From: Firmicutes bacterium UBA4916
Lineage (GTDB): Bacteria; Bacillota; Clostridia; Tissierellales; Tepidimicrobiaceae
Assembly: GCA_002398845.1 (NCBI GenBank)
Contig: DHBY01000064.1
Location: 32,486 to 70,292, forward strand
DNA length: 37,807 nucleotides
Direction: 5' to 3'
Part shown: positions 34,221 through 37,807 of the stretch, in pieces
Numbering within the stretch: position 1 is the stretch's first letter
How the letters are laid out: every line of letters begins with the position of its first letter
Program-made: the position numbers and the translations under genes
The notes under the pieces: generated by a model
The model's input: only the letters and a program-made list of their open reading frames with translations
Told to the model about the DNA's origin: nothing
The model's database searches: none

Positions 34221-34248
34221 ATTATCCATCCTGTAATTATAGGATAAT
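34221..34248. promoter_or_regulatory. Inverted repeat around the putative htrA -10 box
   Basis: ATTATCC (34221-34227) and GGATAAT (34242-34248) flank TATAAT on the minus strand (34236-34241), 32 bases before the htrA ATG. A third ATTATCC occurs at 34302-34308. It is a candidate operator; no good -35 hexamer was found. Confidence 0.4.
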
Positions 34249-34352
34249 AAATAATTGTAAAAAAAATATGGAGGGAATATGTTTTTGTTGTAAAATTTTT
34301 CATTATCCTTTTCACAATTTCCCATAATTCCTTGATATGTATACCTTAATTC

Positions 34353-34399
34353 TATTTCATACTATAAATAATGAAATACTATGCAGCATTTGTTATAAT
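34353..34399 (+). promoter_or_regulatory. cssRS promoter with inverted repeat at -35
   Basis: TATAAT lies at 34394-34399. Where a -35 box should be, there is instead the right arm of TATTTCAT-N10-ATGAAATA (34353-34378). An imperfect -35 overlapped by a palindrome suggests an activator site, most simply for CssR itself. Confidence 0.45.
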
Positions 34400-34436
34400 A
34401 TATTCATACTGAGTTATACTGTAAAGGAGGATTTAT

Positions 34437-35099
34437 ATGCCCTTTAAGATTTATTTAGTAGAAGACGATAAAAATTTAAATCTAGTTTTGACTTCTTATT
34501 TAAAGAAAGAGGGATGGCAAGTTTCCCCTTTCTTAACAGGAGGAGATGCGAAGAAAGCAATTAGCGTTCCTCCTGATTTATGGATACTAGATATTATGCT
34601 TCCAGATATAGATGGATACCAGCTTTTACAGGAAATAAAATTGACATCTCCAAATGTTCCAGTGATTTTTATTTCCGCAAGGGATGCAGATATAGATAGG
34701 GTTTTAGGTTTAGAACTAGGCAGCGATGATTACTTACCTAAACCTTTTCTTCCAAGAGAATTGGTCATTAGAACTCGAAACCTATTAGAACGTGTATATG
34801 ATGATAACTCTCTAGTTTTGGACATTCCGCCTTATAATATAGACGAAAAAAGTAGAAGGGTTAAACTAAATGAAAAGTTAATTGATTTGACATCTAAAGA
34901 ATTTGATCTTTTAATTTACCTTATAAAAAATCAGGGCGTGGCACTTTCTAGAGAACAAATACTTTCAAACGTTTGGGGGGCTAATTATTTTGGAACAGAT
35001 AGGGTGGTGGATGATTTGGTAAGGCGGTTGCGTAAAAAAATGCCTGAACTTAATATTGAAACAGTCTATGGATATGGCTATAGGATGATCAAATCATGA
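34437..35099 (+). CDS. cssR: Response regulator of the CssR type
   Basis: 220 residues, OmpR/PhoB class. The receiver domain has the acidic pair E9-D10-D11, phosphorylated D52 (LWILDIMLPDIDG), a serine at 80 and K102 (YLPKPF). The winged-helix domain (about 130-220) ends in WGANYFGTDRVVDDLVRRLRKK and VYGYGYRM. AAAGGAGG precedes the ATG. Its stop overlaps the kinase start (ATGA). Strong similarity of the partner kinase to CssS and the divergent htrA identify it as the secretion-stress regulator. Confidence 0.9.
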   Translation: MPFKIYLVEDDKNLNLVLTSYLKKEGWQVSPFLTGGDAKKAISVPPDLWILDIMLPDIDGYQLLQEIKLTSPNVPVIFISARDADIDRVLGLELGSDDYLPKPFLPRELVIRTRNLLERVYDDNSLVLDIPPYNIDEKSRRVKLNEKLIDLTSKEFDLLIYLIKNQGVALSREQILSNVWGANYFGTDRVVDDLVRRLRKKMPELNIETVYGYGYRMIKS

Positions 35100-36484
35100 A
35101 AATGAAAAACTTACCTTTATCCATTCAAATTTGGATAGTTTTTGCTGCCATTACTTTATGTATATCTATATTATTATCCATCATACTTCCATTGACTTTA
35201 AGGGACTTTTTTACTAAGGAGATTTACGCCACCATTGAAAGCGCCCAAGGGCTAATATTTAATCGCTTTGATGGCCAGCCTTTTAATAGTATTTTTGAGT
35301 CAGAATTCTTAAAAAATCCACAGCAAGCACTAGATAATATTCGTACTGTTAATCACTTTATAATTTATGATGAAGACCAGATTATCCTTTCGTCACATCT
35401 TCCCATGGAATTTTTAAATAAGGTGGAAAAAGAAGCAGGGGCACAAAAAAATAATAGCCAAAGGTATAGTGGGCAAGTAGAAGATGAAAAGATATTCTAT
35501 GTTATCACCAAAGGCAAAACATTAAATCAGGATGTCTCCTTAGTTTCTTATATGTGGGATTCGTATAGAGAAGATTTAGTCCAAACTTTGTTTAAAAAAC
35601 TTGCACTAATTATGACCATAGTCTTTCTTCTAAGTTGGATACCTGCTATTGGACTTTCTAAATATTTATCAAGCCCACTGGTGAATTTAGAAAAACGAGT
35701 TGAAAAACTTGCAAGCCATGAATGGAACGAACCTGTAGAATTGCATAGACAGGATGAAATAGGAAAATTAGGTGAATCTATAGAACAACTTAGAAATCAA
35801 TTAATTTACCAAGATGAAATGCAGCAATCCTTTTTGCAGCATGTATCCCATGAATTAAAAACCCCTGTTATGGTTATTCGTAGTTATTCACAAGCTATTA
35901 GAGATGGCATATATCCAAAAGGTAATTTAGATTGTTCTATACAAGTTATCGATGAAGAAGCAGAAAGATTGGAAAAACGTGTACGTAATTTACTATATAT
36001 GACTAAACTAGATTATCTCTCTAACCACGAAATTTCCAAAGAGGTTTTCCCTATGGATCATTTGATTAAAGATGTAGTAGAAAGGCTATCATGGAATAGA
36101 CCTGAGCTTGATTGGCATTTGGATTTATCTCCAATAAGTATTAATGGAGATATGGAGCAATGGCGAGTAGTTTTAGAAAATCTTTTGGATAATCAAATAC
36201 GTTATGCAAATAGTCAAATTCGCATATCTTTATCCAAACAAGAAAACAATTTAGCATTGCTCAACATTTGGAATGATGGTCCAAATATTGAACCAGGGAT
36301 CATAGATTCAATATTTAATAAGTTTAACAAAGGATATAATGGGGAATTTGGTCTTGGATTAGCTATTGTTTATAGGATTGTATCTTTACATGATGCTAAA
36401 GTTTGGGCTAAAAATGAAGAAAATGGAGTATCTTTCTTTGTAGAGGTACCTATCTCTGAACCAATAATAACAACAAAGTTGTAA
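35096..36484 (+). CDS. cssS: Sensor histidine kinase of the CssS type
   Basis: 462 residues. Two membrane segments (about 12-34 and 166-187) bracket an extracytoplasmic sensor of about 130 residues; HAMP follows (about 188-240), then H252 in VSHELKTPVMVIR and a HATPase domain with N-box LENLLDNQIRYA, G1 NDGPNIE and G2 GEFGLGLAIV. The N-terminus (PLSIQIWIVFAAITL..., LTLRDFFTKEIYATIE) and the stretch LSWIPAIGLSKYLSSPLV agree closely with my recollection of B. subtilis CssS. It senses misfolded exported protein and phosphorylates CssR. Confidence 0.9.
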   Translation: MKMKNLPLSIQIWIVFAAITLCISILLSIILPLTLRDFFTKEIYATIESAQGLIFNRFDGQPFNSIFESEFLKNPQQALDNIRTVNHFIIYDEDQIILSSHLPMEFLNKVEKEAGAQKNNSQRYSGQVEDEKIFYVITKGKTLNQDVSLVSYMWDSYREDLVQTLFKKLALIMTIVFLLSWIPAIGLSKYLSSPLVNLEKRVEKLASHEWNEPVELHRQDEIGKLGESIEQLRNQLIYQDEMQQSFLQHVSHELKTPVMVIRSYSQAIRDGIYPKGNLDCSIQVIDEEAERLEKRVRNLLYMTKLDYLSNHEISKEVFPMDHLIKDVVERLSWNRPELDWHLDLSPISINGDMEQWRVVLENLLDNQIRYANSQIRISLSKQENNLALLNIWNDGPNIEPGIIDSIFNKFNKGYNGEFGLGLAIVYRIVSLHDAKVWAKNEENGVSFFVEVPISEPIITTKL

Positions 36485-36495
36485 AAAATACTGTA

Positions 36496-36521
36496 AAACC
36501 CAGTGGTTTTCCACTGGGTTT
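36496..36521. terminator. Bidirectional terminator between cssS and the permease
   Basis: AAACCCAGTGG-TTTT-CCACTGGGTTT, an 11-bp perfect stem between convergent genes, touching the permease stop codon. Confidence 0.85.
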
Positions 36522-37807
36522 AATCTACAGATTTTAAAGACTCCACCATATTTATTTTTCTAAGTTTAAAATACATTACAAAATTGACTAAAGCTGCAAA
36601 CGCAAGAGTTAAAACAGCTGAATATACAAAGGATATACCTCTAATTTCTCTTCCAAACATGATAAACTCTATTTCTGTAGTAAGAATTATAAATTTATGA
36701 AGAAATATTCCTAGTACCAATCCTAATGCAGTTCCTATTAAAGTCAATATAATATTTTCTCTATAGACATATTTGGAAACTTCTTCATCATGAAATCCTA
36801 AGACCTTAATAGTAGCAATTTCCCTAATCCTTTCAGAGATATTTATATTGGTTAGATTATATAATACTACAAAGGCCAAAGCCCCAGCTGAAAGTATTAG
36901 AATCATAATTACTTTATCTAAACTATCTAATGTATCATTAAAATTCTTGCTAATTCCAGTGATAAATTCTATAGAGCCTACATCATTGTTTTTTAATAAA
37001 TCCTTGGACAATTTATTCTCAAACTTCTTTTCTGTATCGGTAGTTTTAGCTAATATTCTTTTATATTCTATATTCTCTTTAAACATTTTTTCATATAATT
37101 CTTTAGACATATAAATATAGTGATTTGCATAGTTTTCTGTAATACCTGTAATCTTTACTACTCCTTTATTTCCATCTTCATCTTTTATATATATTTCATC
37201 TCCAATACCTGCATCTAATAGCTGAGACATTTTTTCTGTAATTATAACTCCATCATCTTCTATAGATAAAGTTTCGCCAGTTATTCTATTACGAAGTATT
37301 ATAAAATCATTAATCTTAGCTTGATCTTCCGGGACTATAATATTAGCCGACTCTTTAATTCCTTCTTTTCCTATATCCATTAACTGTTCTTTTATTAATA
37401 TATAATCCTTTATTCTAGAGTCTTCTTTTAATGACTCAATGGATTTGGTGCTTTCTCCTACTCCTATATTATCCTTTAAATCTACGACCATCTGATATTT
37501 GTATATTTCATCAAATTGTTTGCTGGCAATAGCTGCAATAGAATCTTTTAGCCCAAATCCTGCTACCAATAAGGCAGTACAACCAGCTATACCAATTATA
37601 GTCATAAAAAATCTTCTTTTATATCTAAATAAATTTCTAGCAGTTACCTTCTGGGAAAACTTAAGTTTTGACCAGATAAAGTCCATCCTTTCTAATAAAA
37701 TCCTCTTACCTGGCTTTGGGGCTTTAGGCCTTAAAAGATTAGCAGGAGTCTCCTTTAGTTCTCCATAGGAAGCTGCTAAAGCTGCAAATGTTGTAGCAAT
37801 AACTGCT
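36520..37807 (-). CDS. FtsX-like ABC transporter permease, N-terminal part outside window
   Basis: The frame stays open to the right edge, so the ATG at 37686 is internal and the gene continues upstream. At least 428 residues are visible. The segment at the edge (FAALAASYGELKETPANLLRPKAPKPGKRILLER) is the end of a first FtsX core, then ARNLFRYKRRFFMTIIGIAGCTALLVAGFGLKDSI starts a second half with an extracytoplasmic domain of about 200 residues and three C-terminal helices. Such two-core permeases work with a small ATPase (expected upstream, not visible) in export of or resistance to lipids and peptides, or in envelope remodelling. Confidence 0.88.
   Translation of the reverse strand, partial: AVIATTFAALAASYGELKETPANLLRPKAPKPGKRILLERMDFIWSKLKFSQKVTARNLFRYKRRFFMTIIGIAGCTALLVAGFGLKDSIAAIASKQFDEIYKYQMVVDLKDNIGVGESTKSIESLKEDSRIKDYILIKEQLMDIGKEGIKESANIIVPEDQAKINDFIILRNRITGETLSIEDDGVIITEKMSQLLDAGIGDEIYIKDEDGNKGVVKITGITENYANHYIYMSKELYEKMFKENIEYKRILAKTTDTEKKFENKLSKDLLKNNDVGSIEFITGISKNFNDTLDSLDKVIMILILSAGALAFVVLYNLTNINISERIREIATIKVLGFHDEEVSKYVYRENIILTLIGTALGLVLGIFLHKFIILTTEIEFIMFGREIRGISFVYSAVLTLAFAALVNFVMYFKLRKINMVESLKSVD

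Noticed and set aside
32978..36484. WalRK-HtrA locus next to the replication origin
   Set aside because: The kinase resembles CssS, lacks a PAS domain, and the yycH/yycI/yycJ genes are missing; htrA is divergent as in the css locus. The DnaA boxes alone do not make an origin.

Overview
The window is AT-rich, Gram-positive-type chromosome from an anaerobic, spore-forming Firmicute of the Clostridia/Tissierellia kind. The signs are strong AGGAGG-type ribosome sites, an O2/redox-type CRP/FNR regulator, D-Ala-D-Ala ligase and MurF, LysM proteins with sporulation-type promoters, HutP, a CssRS-HtrA module, and one selenocysteine-encoding gene. No rRNA, tRNA, insertion sequence or CRISPR array was seen.

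Layout. 1-1381: two tandem paralogous LysM-repeat proteins, the first cut by the window edge. 1464-4355: a metal-transport operon (free HMA metallochaperone, P1B-type ATPase, CRP/FNR regulator) with an FNR-like box at its promoter. 4480-6169: DEAD-box RNA helicase. 6240-9069: an ABC importer of the TrpXYZ/ABC_sub_bind type behind a consensus sigma-A promoter, with a HutP-family gene (9077-9499) and a small zinc-ribbon gene upstream. 9952-10657: a Prx6-type peroxiredoxin whose peroxidatic cysteine codon is an in-frame UGA followed by a SECIS-like hairpin; ordinary ORF calling would split it. 10803-13426: ddl-murF. 13428-17059: RecQ helicase and a phospholipase-D/cardiolipin-synthase-like protein. 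17456-21076: a large M16C metallopeptidase and a small lipoprotein. 21089-24456: topoisomerase III and an M20 amidohydrolase. 24612-25622: an NA37/YejK-type nucleoid protein.

25679-31576 is an accessory, decaying region: S66 carboxypeptidase (MccF/LdcA type), two copies of a degenerate kinase-like fragment, VanZ-like protein, RhuM protein behind a truncated antitoxin-like ORF, a broken alpha/beta hydrolase, an AbrB/PIN toxin-antitoxin pair, a TIM-barrel isomerase-like protein and a truncated sigma factor. 31753-32635 holds exonuclease III. 32807-32876 is a small cluster of DnaA boxes. 32978-36484 is htrA divergent from cssR-cssS, the secretion-stress module. The window ends inside a large FtsX-type ABC permease.

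The most notable point is the selenocysteine peroxiredoxin. It shares with both LysM genes the same promoter-like element (AC-N17-CATAATATA), which fits the sigma-K consensus of the late mother cell. I infer that a selenium-dependent peroxidase is made together with LysM spore-envelope proteins during sporulation.
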